DNA from: Candidatus Abzuiibacterium crystallinum
GTDB taxonomy: Bacteria; Omnitrophota; Omnitrophia; Omnitrophales; Abzuiibacteriaceae
Assembly: GCA_002787155.1 (NCBI GenBank)
Contig: PCVY01000004.1
Coordinates: 1-35,342, forward strand
Direction: 5' to 3'
Length of the DNA: 35,342 bases
The notes under the pieces were generated by a model, which searched no databases, was not told the DNA's origin, and saw only the letters and a list, made by a program, of their open reading frames with translations. Each line of letters starts with the position of its first letter. Position 1 is the stretch's first letter. Below are positions 1 to 7,038 of this stretch, piece by piece. Both the position numbers and the translations under genes were made by a program.

Positions 1-74
1 TGGCTGCCCGACCTGGATTCGAACCAAGAACCTCGCCTCCAAAGGGCGGTGTGTTACCATTACACCATCGGGCA
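1..74 (-). tRNA. tRNA-Gln (anticodon TTG)
   Basis: Read on the minus strand, this folds as a tRNA. The acceptor stem is TGCCCGA with TCGGGCA (7 bp), and there is a D-arm, an anticodon loop CTTTGGA (anticodon TTG, reading CAA/CAG) and a T-loop TTCGAAT. The discriminator base is G and CCA is encoded in the DNA at the window edge. The first anticodon-stem pair is a C-A mismatch. A broken second copy lies 56 bases upstream of the gene. Confidence 0.95.
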
Positions 75-323
75 ATAAAGCAGTGATCGGTGACCAGCGG
101 TCAGTGGTCAGTCAAAAAACAAACTAGAATAAGAACCTCGCCTCCTTCGCCAGAGGCGAATCCGCCGCGCAGTTTGGCGGAGCGGTGTGTTACCATTACA
201 CCATCGGGCAATGAATATTGAGCGGTCAGTGATCAGTGGTCGGTGTCCAGAATGAATAGTAAAACTGAAAATAATTTTTTTCAATTCTCATCACTGAACA
301 CTGACCATCGGGCACTGATCACT
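75..323. repeat. Intergenic stretch with GGTCAGTG/GATCAGTG-type repeats
   Basis: This stretch between tRNA-Gln and the spoVG terminator has no gene besides the broken tRNA copy. Degenerate units built on GGTCAGTG, GATCAGTG and GGTCGGTG occur at about 82-112 and 218-242. They recur in inverted orientation at about 286-322. An 11-base piece matching the tRNA 5' end (ACCATCGGGCA) appears a third time at 304-314. A similar unit (GTGGTCAGCGG...GTGGTCAGT) returns at 35240-35262, at the other end of the window. Confidence 0.6.
131..212 (-). pseudogene. Broken tRNA-Gln copy with a palindrome pair in the anticodon loop
   Basis: Bases 131-145 repeat bases 26-40 of the tRNA-Gln, and bases 182-212 repeat bases 46-76, both without a mismatch. 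The five anticodon-loop bases between them (41-45) are replaced by 36 bases (146-181). This insert is exactly two hairpins: TTCGCC-aga-GGCGAA and TCCGCC-N9-GGCGGA. The T-arm and the 3' half of the acceptor stem are absent, so no working tRNA can form. The copy probably arose by tandem duplication followed by insertion of a palindromic repeat. Confidence 0.85.
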
Positions 324-352
324 AAAAAAAAATGACGGGTAAGCGCCCGTCA
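324..352 (-). terminator. Rho-independent terminator after spoVG
   Basis: On the minus strand the stem TGACGGG-CGCTTA-CCCGTCA is followed directly by nine T residues. It begins 31 bases after the spoVG stop codon. It is one of the clearest intrinsic terminators in the window. Confidence 0.9.
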
Positions 353-383
353 CCTGTCTCTTAAGGCGTAAGTCATACGAAAC

Positions 384-779
384 TCAGCTGACTTTGTTTG
401 CACCTTGCATGTTGTAAGCTTCCAAAATCTTCTTTTGAACGTATTCACGGCATTCGCCGGTAATGGGATGCGCAATATCTTTGTGTTCGCTTTGCCGTTC
501 GAGCGTCTCGTCACACGCTTCATCCCGCGCCTTTTTATCCATAGGCATATGAGCGCCGCAATGATTGCAATAAGCACTTCGAATGGGGTTGGCGTGCTGA
601 CACTTTTGGCACTTTACCTTCACTTTGCGCGAAGGCATGGCGACAAAAAGCCCGCGGCTGCCTTCGATAATTTTAATGTCACGGATCACAAAACAATCAT
701 CAAAGGTAACGGTAGCAAAAGCACGCAATTTTTTATCCTGATCTTCTCGTTTAAAGATCCGGACTTCGGTAATCTTCAT
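384..779 (-). CDS. spoVG: SpoVG-family RNA/DNA-binding regulator with an internal zinc ribbon
   Basis: The protein has 131 residues. The N-terminal half (MKITEVRIFK..., FVIRDIKIIEG, GLFVAMPSRKV) and the C-terminal DIAHPI motif are those of SpoVG, a small nucleic-acid-binding regulator that is normally about 85-100 residues long. About 47 residues are inserted between MPSRKV (48-53) and DIAHPI (101-106). The insert carries CxxC at C57/C60 and CxxC at C71/C74, a typical zinc ribbon, followed by a charged linker. The start has a strong GGGGGAG site eight bases upstream. The gene lies downstream of ispE with a 41-base gap and ends at its own terminator. The family assignment is firm; the role in a probably non-sporulating organism is unknown. 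Confidence 0.9.
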   Translation of the reverse strand: MKITEVRIFKREDQDKKLRAFATVTFDDCFVIRDIKIIEGSRGLFVAMPSRKVKVKCQKCQHANPIRSAYCNHCGAHMPMDKKARDEACDETLERQSEHKDIAHPITGECREYVQKKILEAYNMQGANKVS

Positions 780-820
780 ATTACCGGCTCCCCCTTCTGG
801 TTCAGCAAGTCATGAAGAAA

Positions 821-1699
821 TTACAGAGAATGACAAACGATGATTTGCTTATAAGTCCTTAAGGATTTTCTGATTTGTTTTGCCAACTCTGCCGCCTTAT
901 TTTTTGACGTGGTGACGCCAAAAACCGAAGGACCGCTGCCGGAAATAAGACGCGCTTTCACATTTAAAGAATCAAAGAGCTTTAAAACACGGCTCAAGGC
1001 CGGATAACAACGGATACTTGCCGCCTGGAGATCATTCCTTAAGGACACCTGTTTCTGGGCAAGCAGATATTTGCTCAATCCGTGAGGAAGTTTAGCAATT
1101 TGAATTTTCTTTGTCAAGGAAGGCTCGCGGTAATCCGCGGGCTGTAAAACGCTGTATACCCGAGCCGTTGAAAGTGCTTTTGGCATGGTCACCAGGACAA
1201 ACCAAAAACGTTTTTGGCAGGACAGCGATTTTAATCTTTCCCCAGCCCCTTCTCCCAATGCCTGACGGGTATTTAACAAGAAAAAGTTCACGTCAGCACC
1301 TAAACGAGCCCCCATTTTCAATAATGCCTTTTGAGTCAGAGGAAGCCGGTATAAACGTTTCAAGCCCAACAAAAAAGAAGCTGCGTTGCTTGAACCGCCG
1401 CCCAGTCCGCCTGCCACAGGAATTCTTTTTTTTAAACGGACAGTGACTCCGCCCTCGAAAGGAAAATCTTTTTTTACCATTTCAAAGGCTTTCCAAATCA
1501 TATTCCGATGGCCGGTCGGAACGCCTGGATGGTTGGTTTGAATGGTGATGCCCGCCGGTTTTTTTTGAAGAGTTAATGTGTCAGCGAGTGAAATGCGGTG
1601 AAAAATAGTAAGAAGCTCATGATAACCATCCGCGCGTTTTTTGAGAACTTCTAAGTGTAAATTAACTTTGGCGGGTGAGGTGATCGTGAGAGATTTCAT
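821..1699 (-). CDS. ispE: 4-diphosphocytidyl-2-C-methyl-D-erythritol kinase
   Basis: IspE phosphorylates CDP-methylerythritol in the cytoplasmic MEP pathway that makes isoprenoid precursors. The 292-residue length is usual. It is a GHMP kinase: the N-terminal SPAKVNLHLEV carries the conserved Lys11, the ATP loop is PVAGGLGGGSSNAA (94-107), GADVNFF holds Asp136, and the C-terminal motif is LISGSGPSVFG. No Shine-Dalgarno site precedes the ATG. A large palindromic hairpin (1707-1768) lies immediately upstream, between it and the small basic gene. It may be transcribed together with spoVG. Confidence 0.95.
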   Translation of the reverse strand: MKSLTITSPAKVNLHLEVLKKRADGYHELLTIFHRISLADTLTLQKKPAGITIQTNHPGVPTGHRNMIWKAFEMVKKDFPFEGGVTVRLKKRIPVAGGLGGGSSNAASFLLGLKRLYRLPLTQKALLKMGARLGADVNFFLLNTRQALGEGAGERLKSLSCQKRFWFVLVTMPKALSTARVYSVLQPADYREPSLTKKIQIAKLPHGLSKYLLAQKQVSLRNDLQAASIRCYPALSRVLKLFDSLNVKARLISGSGPSVFGVTTSKNKAAELAKQIRKSLRTYKQIIVCHSL

Positions 1700-1706
1700 G
1701 GTAACC

Positions 1707-1768
1707 AGCGGATAGCGTATAGGTTATAGGAATGAGCCATGTTTCCTAAACGCTATACGCTATCCGCT
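1707..1768. repeat. Long hairpin with 16-bp perfect arms (AGCGGATAGCGTATAG)
   Basis: AGCGGATAGCGTATAG at 1707-1722 is repeated exactly, inverted, at 1753-1768. The loop bases GTTATAGGAA and TTTCCTAAACG extend the pairing with a bulge. The arms are themselves built of near-repeated GCGKATAG units. The hairpin fills the gap between ispE and the small basic gene. Confidence 0.85.
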
Positions 1769-1779
1769 ATTCAACTAGT

Positions 1780-1878
1780 TTACGACCAAGCTTTTTTCAT
1801 GTGACGGTGCTTGCGCCGTTTTTTCTTCCACTTATGTTTGTTCATCTTGCGCTTTTTGCGTTTTCTGCCGCACGGCAT
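1780..1878 (-). CDS. Small basic AURKAIP1/COX24 (mS38)-like protein
   Basis: The peptide has 32 residues: MPCGRKRKKRKMNKHKWKKK, then RRKHRHMKKAWS. About two thirds of it is Lys, Arg or His. The pattern (MP-G-KRKK-K-NKHK-KKRRKRHR) matches the short proteins with an AURKAIP1/COX24 (DUF1713) domain known in Bacteroidota. Those are related to the mitochondrial small-subunit ribosomal protein mS38. The start is well supported: AGGGAG lies seven bases before the ATG. A role at the ribosome decoding region is inferred from mS38 only. The gene sits between hisG and ispE and is flanked on both sides by long hairpins. It is easily missed because of its size. Confidence 0.75.
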   Translation of the reverse strand: MPCGRKRKKRKMNKHKWKKKRRKHRHMKKAWS

Positions 1879-1900
1879 GGATAATCTCCCTGGTTGAGTA

Positions 1901-1968
1901 GAGAGTAGAAAGTAAAGAGTAGAGAGAAAAAATGTTACGGTTCTCTCTACTCTTTACTCGCTACTCTC
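1901..1968. repeat. Low-complexity inverted repeat (GAGTAGAGAGTAGA type), 27-bp arms
   Basis: The arm at 1901-1927 pairs with 1942-1968 at 25 of 27 positions. The arms are tandem degenerate purine units such as GAGTAGAGAG and AGTAAAGAGT. The loop is 14 bases. The repeat lies between the hisG stop codon and the ribosome binding site of the small basic gene. Its composition is quite unlike that of the hairpin at 1707, although the architecture is the same. Confidence 0.85.
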
Positions 1969-1973
1969 CTCTT

Positions 1974-2843
1974 CTAATATATTACCTTATTTAACGGATA
2001 CTCGATGATACCGGATGCGCCGAATTTCTTAAGTTTCGGGATAATCTCGCGCACAATTTTCTCATCAATAATGGTTTCGACATCAAACCAATCATCATCG
2101 GTCAGCGACGAAATCGTCGGCCGCTTGAGCGCCGGTAAAATCTTAAGGACTTTCTCTAAATCTTTTTTAGCGACATTCATTTTCAAGCCGACTTTTTGCT
2201 GCGCTTGAATTGCCCCTTTGAGCAGCATGACCAAATTGTCAATTTTGTGCTGTTTCCAGGCATCTTGATAACTCTGTTTGTTGGCAATAAAACGTGTGGT
2301 CGATACCAAAACGGTATCAATCACACGCAAATGGTTAGCGTGCAGGCTTGAGCCGGTCTCGGTGGCTTCGATAATGGCATCGGCCAGCACGGGCGGCTTG
2401 ACTTCCGTCGCCCCCCACGAAAACTCAACCTCAGCATGTACTTTATGTTTTTTGAGGTAGTGTTTGGCCACATTCATCAGTTCAGTCGCAATTTTTTTCC
2501 CTTCCAAGTCTTTGACAGATTTAATCTTAGAAGATTCATGAACGGCGAGAACCCATTTGACCGGGCGGGCAGTTCGTTTTGAATAGTGGAGTTCCGCCAC
2601 CTCATGTATTTTAGAACCGTTTTCCAATACCCAATCCAGGCCCGTTAAACCGCAGTCCACCACCCCGTCTTCTATGTAGCGTGACATTTCTTGCGGACGG
2701 TATAAGACAAGCTCCAGCTCTTCATCGTCGACTGCCGGATAATAAGAACGGCTTGTCGTGACAATGTTAAAGCCTGCTTTTCGAAATAATTGATAAGTTG
2801 CTTCTTCTAAACTGCCTTTTGGCAGGGCTAATTTAAGCTTCAT
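1974..2843 (-). CDS. hisG: ATP phosphoribosyltransferase, long form
   Basis: HisG joins ATP and PRPP in the first committed step of histidine synthesis. The 289 residues fit the long, HisZ-independent form: catalytic domains to about residue 210 and then a C-terminal ACT-like regulatory domain that normally binds histidine. Recognisable parts are KLALPKGSLEE at the N-terminus, DCGLTGLDWV, and the phosphate-binding region ETGSSLHANHLRVID. AAGGAG lies seven bases before the ATG. No other his gene is in the window, so hisG is unlinked here. It has its own consensus promoter (2980-3008) and a GC-rich folded leader. Confidence 0.95.
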   Translation of the reverse strand: MKLKLALPKGSLEEATYQLFRKAGFNIVTTSRSYYPAVDDEELELVLYRPQEMSRYIEDGVVDCGLTGLDWVLENGSKIHEVAELHYSKRTARPVKWVLAVHESSKIKSVKDLEGKKIATELMNVAKHYLKKHKVHAEVEFSWGATEVKPPVLADAIIEATETGSSLHANHLRVIDTVLVSTTRFIANKQSYQDAWKQHKIDNLVMLLKGAIQAQQKVGLKMNVAKKDLEKVLKILPALKRPTISSLTDDDWFDVETIIDEKIVREIIPKLKKFGASGIIEYPLNKVIY

Positions 2844-2874
2844 TCATAAACTCCTTATTCGCCTTTCGGGACGA

Positions 2875-2956
2875 ATCTCCGCCGGCGGACGTCAGCAAAG
2901 GACTTCGACCGGAGGACCGATCTGTCCTCCGGCGGAGATCAGTCTTTTGGCTGATC
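2875..2956 (-). promoter_or_regulatory. Structured hisG leader with overlapping hairpins
   Basis: The 5' leader between the promoter and hisG can form an outer stem ATCTCCGCCGG/CCGGCGGAGAT (2875-2885 with 2929-2939) or an inner stem CCGGAGGAC/GTCCTCCGG (2909-2917 with 2924-2932). The two share bases 2929-2932 and exclude each other. A third hairpin, GATCAG/CTGATC (2937-2956), also overlaps the outer stem. A short ATTCG/CGAAT hairpin lies next to the ribosome binding site. The arrangement could be an attenuator, or simply a resident GGCGGA-type repeat. Confidence 0.5.
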
Positions 2957-2979
2957 CCCCGCAGCGGAAAAATCGGCGT

Positions 2980-3008
2980 ATTCTATCGTGATGAGAAGAG
3001 AGTGTCAA
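2980..3008 (-). promoter_or_regulatory. Promoter of hisG
   Basis: On the minus strand, TTGACA (3003-3008) and TAGAAT (2980-2985) are separated by 17 bases. This matches the sigma-70 consensus at 11 of 12 positions. It lies between the stop codon of the lipoprotein gene at 3020 and hisG. Confidence 0.8.
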
Positions 3009-3019
3009 TGAAGGCCGGT

Positions 3020-4423
3020 TTAAAAAGTCGGACGGACCGGATTAAGCAAATGACCAATATCAATCTTCCCTTGGCGGAATAATTCTAAATCTGACTTCGT
3101 TAAAATGGCACCCGCCGCCGGGGACGTGACATTGATCAACTCAAAATGACTGAAATCCGTAAAACTGTAACTTCGAAGCAGCGTGACAAATTCGCGTAAA
3201 ACCAAATTCATCACATACAGAGAATCTTCTTCGCTGACCCAATCACTCGCCACTAATCCGGCATCTGAGTGTTTGGGTTCTAAATCAAAATCGAGAGAAA
3301 AATGAGCCGGATTCCTATCAGTGGTCCGGTGATACGTGGCCAGCACCCTGGTAGCGTTGAAAGTATTAAAAACACGCTCATCAGTCGTTAACAACGCGTC
3401 AAAGCGCCTGGATAACTGCCGTGCCAAAAAATCACCCAGCTGAACGTCCTCTACATCAAAAAGCGACTGCCATTCGCTTAAATTTTCTTCTAACTGCAAA
3501 TTGGCAGGCATCTGAATCCGTTTAAAATTATCGTGATCATCAATATAGAAAAACGGGATCACCCTTATCAATTCATATTGATTGGGCGCCGGACCATGAA
3601 CCACAAAAATAAATTCAAGCTCCGTTCCCGACTGATATGCAAAACTACTAGCCAAAAAGCCCGGCTTGGGTTCATAGGTTTCTTTAACTTTGACATAAAC
3701 CAAAAACTCGTTATTGGCTGAAGCTTCGCTGCGAATATCAATTAAATCGTAGTGAAGATTATTTTTGCGGGCTGCATCCAAAAATATTTGGTACAAGGGC
3801 GAAGTTTCAAGCGCTTGAATACCCTCTTCTGAGAAATGTTCGCTCAAAAGATCATGCGCGGGTTTATGCCCAATTTCTTCAAAAAGGGACTGTACGATAG
3901 AAGACCAAATCATTGTCCGGTTAAGCTTGAGGTCGTGCAAGACACGTTTGCGGTACTCCGAACGCGGAATATCCCAAAGCCGCACACGCTTAATGTCCTG
4001 GACATAACCAGTTAAAACCAACTGTAATCCGGTTTTGCGGTCGGCAGCCTGCAAAACATAAAAGTCGATATCTTTGTCCGCACTCAAGACCACGCGCGAG
4101 GTTGAGAACAAGACATCTTCTACTTTATCCAAAGCTTCTTGGGAAGGCTGGAGAAGAGACTCGAGGTTTTGAATCTGTCGGTTGGCAAGTGCTTCTTGGA
4201 AATTAGCGCTGAATAAATTATCGAGCGGCAAAAGGACACCGATGGTTTTACCGGCTATTTTTACCTGAATGTGATCAACACCGTATTCGTCGCGGCAAAT
4301 TTTAGCCAGTTCGCCGGCCATCGTATCTTCCCGATACGTTTTACTGCATGCACTCAAACCGGCAAGCACCGCACAGCCGATGATGCCGCTTAATATGATT
4401 TTTGGCAACGCCGTTCGTTTCAT
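3020..4423 (-). CDS. Lipoprotein of unknown function
   Basis: The protein has 467 residues from the ATG at 4423. The start is chosen because the sequence from there is a lipoprotein signal (MKRTALPKI..., hydrophobic core, lipobox LSAC with Cys26) and AAGGA lies just upstream. A longer open frame reaches 4495 but would bury the signal. The mature part has no motif I recognise. It is mixed alpha/beta, with many acidic and aromatic residues (for example FFYIDDHDNFKRIQ) and no membrane segment. It follows the FtsH-like gene by 71 bases, across a terminator-like hairpin. A role beside that protease is only suggested by adjacency. Confidence 0.8.
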   Translation of the reverse strand: MKRTALPKIILSGIIGCAVLAGLSACSKTYREDTMAGELAKICRDEYGVDHIQVKIAGKTIGVLLPLDNLFSANFQEALANRQIQNLESLLQPSQEALDKVEDVLFSTSRVVLSADKDIDFYVLQAADRKTGLQLVLTGYVQDIKRVRLWDIPRSEYRKRVLHDLKLNRTMIWSSIVQSLFEEIGHKPAHDLLSEHFSEEGIQALETSPLYQIFLDAARKNNLHYDLIDIRSEASANNEFLVYVKVKETYEPKPGFLASSFAYQSGTELEFIFVVHGPAPNQYELIRVIPFFYIDDHDNFKRIQMPANLQLEENLSEWQSLFDVEDVQLGDFLARQLSRRFDALLTTDERVFNTFNATRVLATYHRTTDRNPAHFSLDFDLEPKHSDAGLVASDWVSEEDSLYVMNLVLREFVTLLRSYSFTDFSHFELINVTSPAAGAILTKSDLELFRQGKIDIGHLLNPVRPTF

Positions 4424-4439
4424 TGATTCCTTCGATTCC

Positions 4440-4483
4440 TTCCCAAAAACAAAAGCGCCCAAAGTCTTCCCTCGGGCGCTTTT
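4440..4483 (-). terminator. Terminator or attenuator between the ftsH-like gene and the lipoprotein gene
   Basis: On the minus strand the stem AAAAGCGCCC/GGGCGCTTTT (4474-4483 with 4451-4460) is followed by GTTTTTGGG. It begins 11 bases after the ftsH-like stop codon and ends about 20 bases before the lipoprotein start. It may reduce, rather than abolish, read-through. Confidence 0.75.
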
Positions 4484-4494
4484 GCAGCCAACCA

Positions 4495-6177
4495 TTACTC
4501 TGACTGAACGTCGGAAGATGTCCCTTCTGCCTTAGCGCCCGTATCTTCAACCGTAAAAATACGCGGATTGGGTTTGCCGTACTCATTAAAAATAGCCTCA
4601 ATCTCATCGTATTCCAACTCTTCTTTTGTCAGCAACTCGTGGGCAAAACGCTCATGAATTTGCTTTTCCTTGGTCAAGAGATCTTCGACATCATGCAAAC
4701 ATTTTTCAATGATCTTGGTCGTTTCGTTATTCAGTTTCTCCCTTAAAGATTCTGACATTTGTTCATCCGGAATTGACGTAAAATCGCCGACAAATCCGTT
4801 GCTGCCCATGCCGATCCGCCACACCATTGAGTGTGCTGAGCGCATGGCCATTTGAAAATCGGCAGAAACACCGCTTGAGGTGGTGCCAAATTTTATTTTT
4901 TCGCCCACATAACCGGCCAACGCAATCTTGATATCGGCCAACAAACTTTCCCTGTCCTCAGTAAACCATTCTTCGCGCGATGTCGGATGGACTACACCCA
5001 AAGACGATTTACGCGGGATGATGGAAGCTTTAAAGACATCCTTGCGGGGATGCAAAAGATAGGTCGCGAGCAGATGTCCGGCCTCATGGTAAGCCGTCAT
5101 TTCCCGTTCACGCGGCGTCATCTTGATTTTATGCTTAACTCCCAGTTCAATGCGTTCAATGGCATCTGAAATTTCTTTGTAGGTCACCACGTCTTTTCCG
5201 TTACGGGTGGCAATCAGCGCTGCTTCTTTCACAATGCTTTCAATATCCGCAGGCGATTTCTCCACAGCTTTGCGCGCTAACTTACGCGCATCGATGGCAG
5301 GATCGTGTTTCACCTTTTTCAAATAGTATTGGAAAACTTTTTCCCGCTCTTCCAAACCCGGTTTACCAACGTAGACTTTGCGGTCAAAACGGCCGGGACG
5401 AAGGAGCGCGGGATCAAGCGTTTCTTCCGGTGAGTTGGTGGCGCCGATAATAATGACGTTCTCTTCGCGCGAACCCAATCCATCCATTTCAACCAGCAAT
5501 TGGTTCTGAGTGGAGTTGGTTTCTGAATTCCCGAACTGATTAAACGTACGGTTTTTACCCATGGCATCCAATTCATCGATAAAAATGATGCAGCCGCCGA
5601 ATCCATAAGCCAAGGAATTGGCTTTTTTAAACAAAGCGCGCACGCGCGAGGCGCCGACGCCGACAAAAATTTCCACAAATTCACTCGCTGACATGGAAAT
5701 AAAAGGAAGCCCGGCTTCTGTCGCAATGGCTTTGGCTAAATAAGTTTTACCGCATCCGGGAGGCCCGATCATGAGAATCCCGCGCAAGATTTTACCGCCG
5801 ATCCGTTTGAGACGTGCATGGTCCGTAATCAATTGTACGACTTCCCAAGCTTCCTGCTTGGCTTCATCAATTCCAATCACGTCGCTAAAGCGAACATTAA
5901 CTTCGCTGCCTTTAATGGACTTTTTGTCAAGTTTCGCAAAACCGCCCCTTAAAACAACCATGTACATGTAAACAAAGATCATGGCATTTAAAGCCACCAT
6001 CACCATTTGAAGCGGCATGGTCGCTAAAGTAATATTGCGGTAATAAGATTCCAGTGACATCATGCCCCAAATAGCCAGAATAATTAGGATAATCGCGGCA
6101 AGCGCAATTAAAATCTTGGTACGGTGATTCAAGAAATGCATTTTGATGCGGCGGTACGTTTTTTTAGTCGGATCCAT
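4495..6177 (-). CDS. FtsH-family membrane AAA+ zinc protease, divergent
   Basis: The protein has 560 residues from the ATG at 6177, chosen because AGGAG lies eight bases upstream; an upstream in-frame GTG lacks such a site. Two membrane segments (about 22-40 and 55-77) are followed by the AAA domain: Walker A GPPGCGKT (128-135), pore loop FVEIFVGVG, Walker [12 protein letters not shown] (187-197), sensor GATN (225-228) and LRPGRFDR. The protease has HEAGH (344-348) and a likely third zinc ligand at Asp420. FtsH degrades membrane and short-lived proteins at the inner membrane. The loop between the membrane segments is only about 15 residues here, against roughly 70 or more in typical FtsH, so this may be a paralogue. 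Confidence 0.9.
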   Translation of the reverse strand: MDPTKKTYRRIKMHFLNHRTKILIALAAIILIILAIWGMMSLESYYRNITLATMPLQMVMVALNAMIFVYMYMVVLRGGFAKLDKKSIKGSEVNVRFSDVIGIDEAKQEAWEVVQLITDHARLKRIGGKILRGILMIGPPGCGKTYLAKAIATEAGLPFISMSASEFVEIFVGVGASRVRALFKKANSLAYGFGGCIIFIDELDAMGKNRTFNQFGNSETNSTQNQLLVEMDGLGSREENVIIIGATNSPEETLDPALLRPGRFDRKVYVGKPGLEEREKVFQYYLKKVKHDPAIDARKLARKAVEKSPADIESIVKEAALIATRNGKDVVTYKEISDAIERIELGVKHKIKMTPREREMTAYHEAGHLLATYLLHPRKDVFKASIIPRKSSLGVVHPTSREEWFTEDRESLLADIKIALAGYVGEKIKFGTTSSGVSADFQMAMRSAHSMVWRIGMGSNGFVGDFTSIPDEQMSESLREKLNNETTKIIEKCLHDVEDLLTKEKQIHERFAHELLTKEELEYDEIEAIFNEYGKPNPRIFTVEDTGAKAEGTSSDVQSE

Positions 6178-6246
6178 CTGATAAACTCCTAATCGCACAC
6201 TTTAAAAATATAGTCACTTTTTAAGAAACACGTCTCCCGTTTTTTA

Positions 6247-6276
6247 ACTATACATGATCTGAATCTTTATTGTCAA
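6247..6276 (-). promoter_or_regulatory. Promoter of the ftsH-like gene
   Basis: TTGACA (6271-6276) and TATAGT (6247-6252) are separated by 18 bases on the minus strand. They lie 70 bases upstream of the chosen start. Confidence 0.8.
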
Positions 6277-6342
6277 GTAAAGCAACTGTCAGGAAGGAAG
6301 TCTTCTCTCAGCCGCATCTTATTTACTGGTAACAACTTAGGG

Positions 6343-6735
6343 CTAGTTTACGGGCCTTATTTCTGCCGTCTCATTTTGATCTTCTTCACCATCTTCAGAC
6401 GGATGGGACAACCACGGCCAAACCCACGGCTGCTGTTGATCATTTGACTCAACTGTCTTCTCTGTCTCAGAATCTTCCATAGGCTCTTCGACAAAAAACT
6501 TTCCGGTATCTTTCAGCATTTTAAATGAAGGCGCCGGTGCGCCGCTTTGGCCTTCATATTGGAGCGTTTCTTCAGTGACTGCGACAGGCGTTGTTTGCGT
6601 ATCTTTGACCGGATCGTCATTAAACAAACTTGCTTCCGCCGGCCCAGCCAAAATAATGCTGATGCAAAAGAACAAAACAAACTGCAGTCCGGCTGGCTTT
6701 ATTATTGCCGTAACGGCCTTACCATGTATCGGCAT
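6343..6735 (-). CDS. Small secreted acidic protein, unknown
   Basis: The 130-residue protein begins with a basic segment and a hydrophobic stretch (LQFVLFFCISIILAG), with a likely signal-peptidase site after AEA. The mature part is about 95 residues, rich in Glu, Asp, Gln and Pro, and looks disordered. It contains a short tryptophan cluster, PWVWPWLSHP. GAGGAGG six bases before the ATG and a very good promoter (6754-6782) say it is a real, independently expressed gene. I do not recognise a family. It is likely periplasmic or outer-surface. Confidence 0.75.
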   Translation of the reverse strand: MPIHGKAVTAIIKPAGLQFVLFFCISIILAGPAEASLFNDDPVKDTQTTPVAVTEETLQYEGQSGAPAPSFKMLKDTGKFFVEEPMEDSETEKTVESNDQQQPWVWPWLSHPSEDGEEDQNETAEIRPVN

Positions 6736-6753
6736 CCTATTTCCTCCTCATTA

Positions 6754-6782
6754 ATCATAATAGCCTTTTAAGAAGGGGTCAA
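6754..6782 (-). promoter_or_regulatory. Promoter of the small secreted protein
   Basis: TTGACC (6777-6782), 17 bases, then TATGAT (6754-6759) on the minus strand. It lies 19 bases upstream of the start codon, so the transcript leader is very short. Confidence 0.8.
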
Positions 6783-6935
6783 GCCGCTCCGCCGCGGTCT
6801 CGCGCGATATCAGGTAAAAATCAGTTTATCCGCCTACGCAGAAACTCAAAGAGCGAAGGCGGGTATTCATCAGCCGCCGCGGGTGTTAACCCGTGTGGCT
6901 CCATTTTCAAAGGAATGGGTTTAGGCAGATAAATA

Positions 6936-6960
6936 AGGGTCGGGGAGTTCTCCCGACCCT
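6936..6960 (-). terminator. Probable uvrA terminator
   Basis: On the minus strand, AGGGTCGGG-N7-CCCGACCCT is followed by the T-rich tail TATTTAT. It lies about 80 bases after the uvrA stop codon. The stretch from 6783 to 6935 holds no gene and no other feature I recognise. Confidence 0.6.
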
Positions 6961-6995
6961 TCACCCTATACCAGCCGCGATCAAGCGGGGATTGA

Positions 6996-7035
6996 TTCCG
7001 CCAAAGGCGAGGCTCGCCACAGGCGGCTGGCGGAA
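6996..7035. repeat. GGCGGA-type double hairpin after uvrA
   Basis: An outer stem TTCCGCCA/TGGCGGAA (6996-7003 with 7028-7035) encloses an inner stem GGCGA/TCGCC (7006-7010 with 7014-7018). It has the same building blocks as the 36-base insert in the broken tRNA copy. It begins three bases after the uvrA stop codon. Confidence 0.7.
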
Positions 7036-7038
7036 AGA

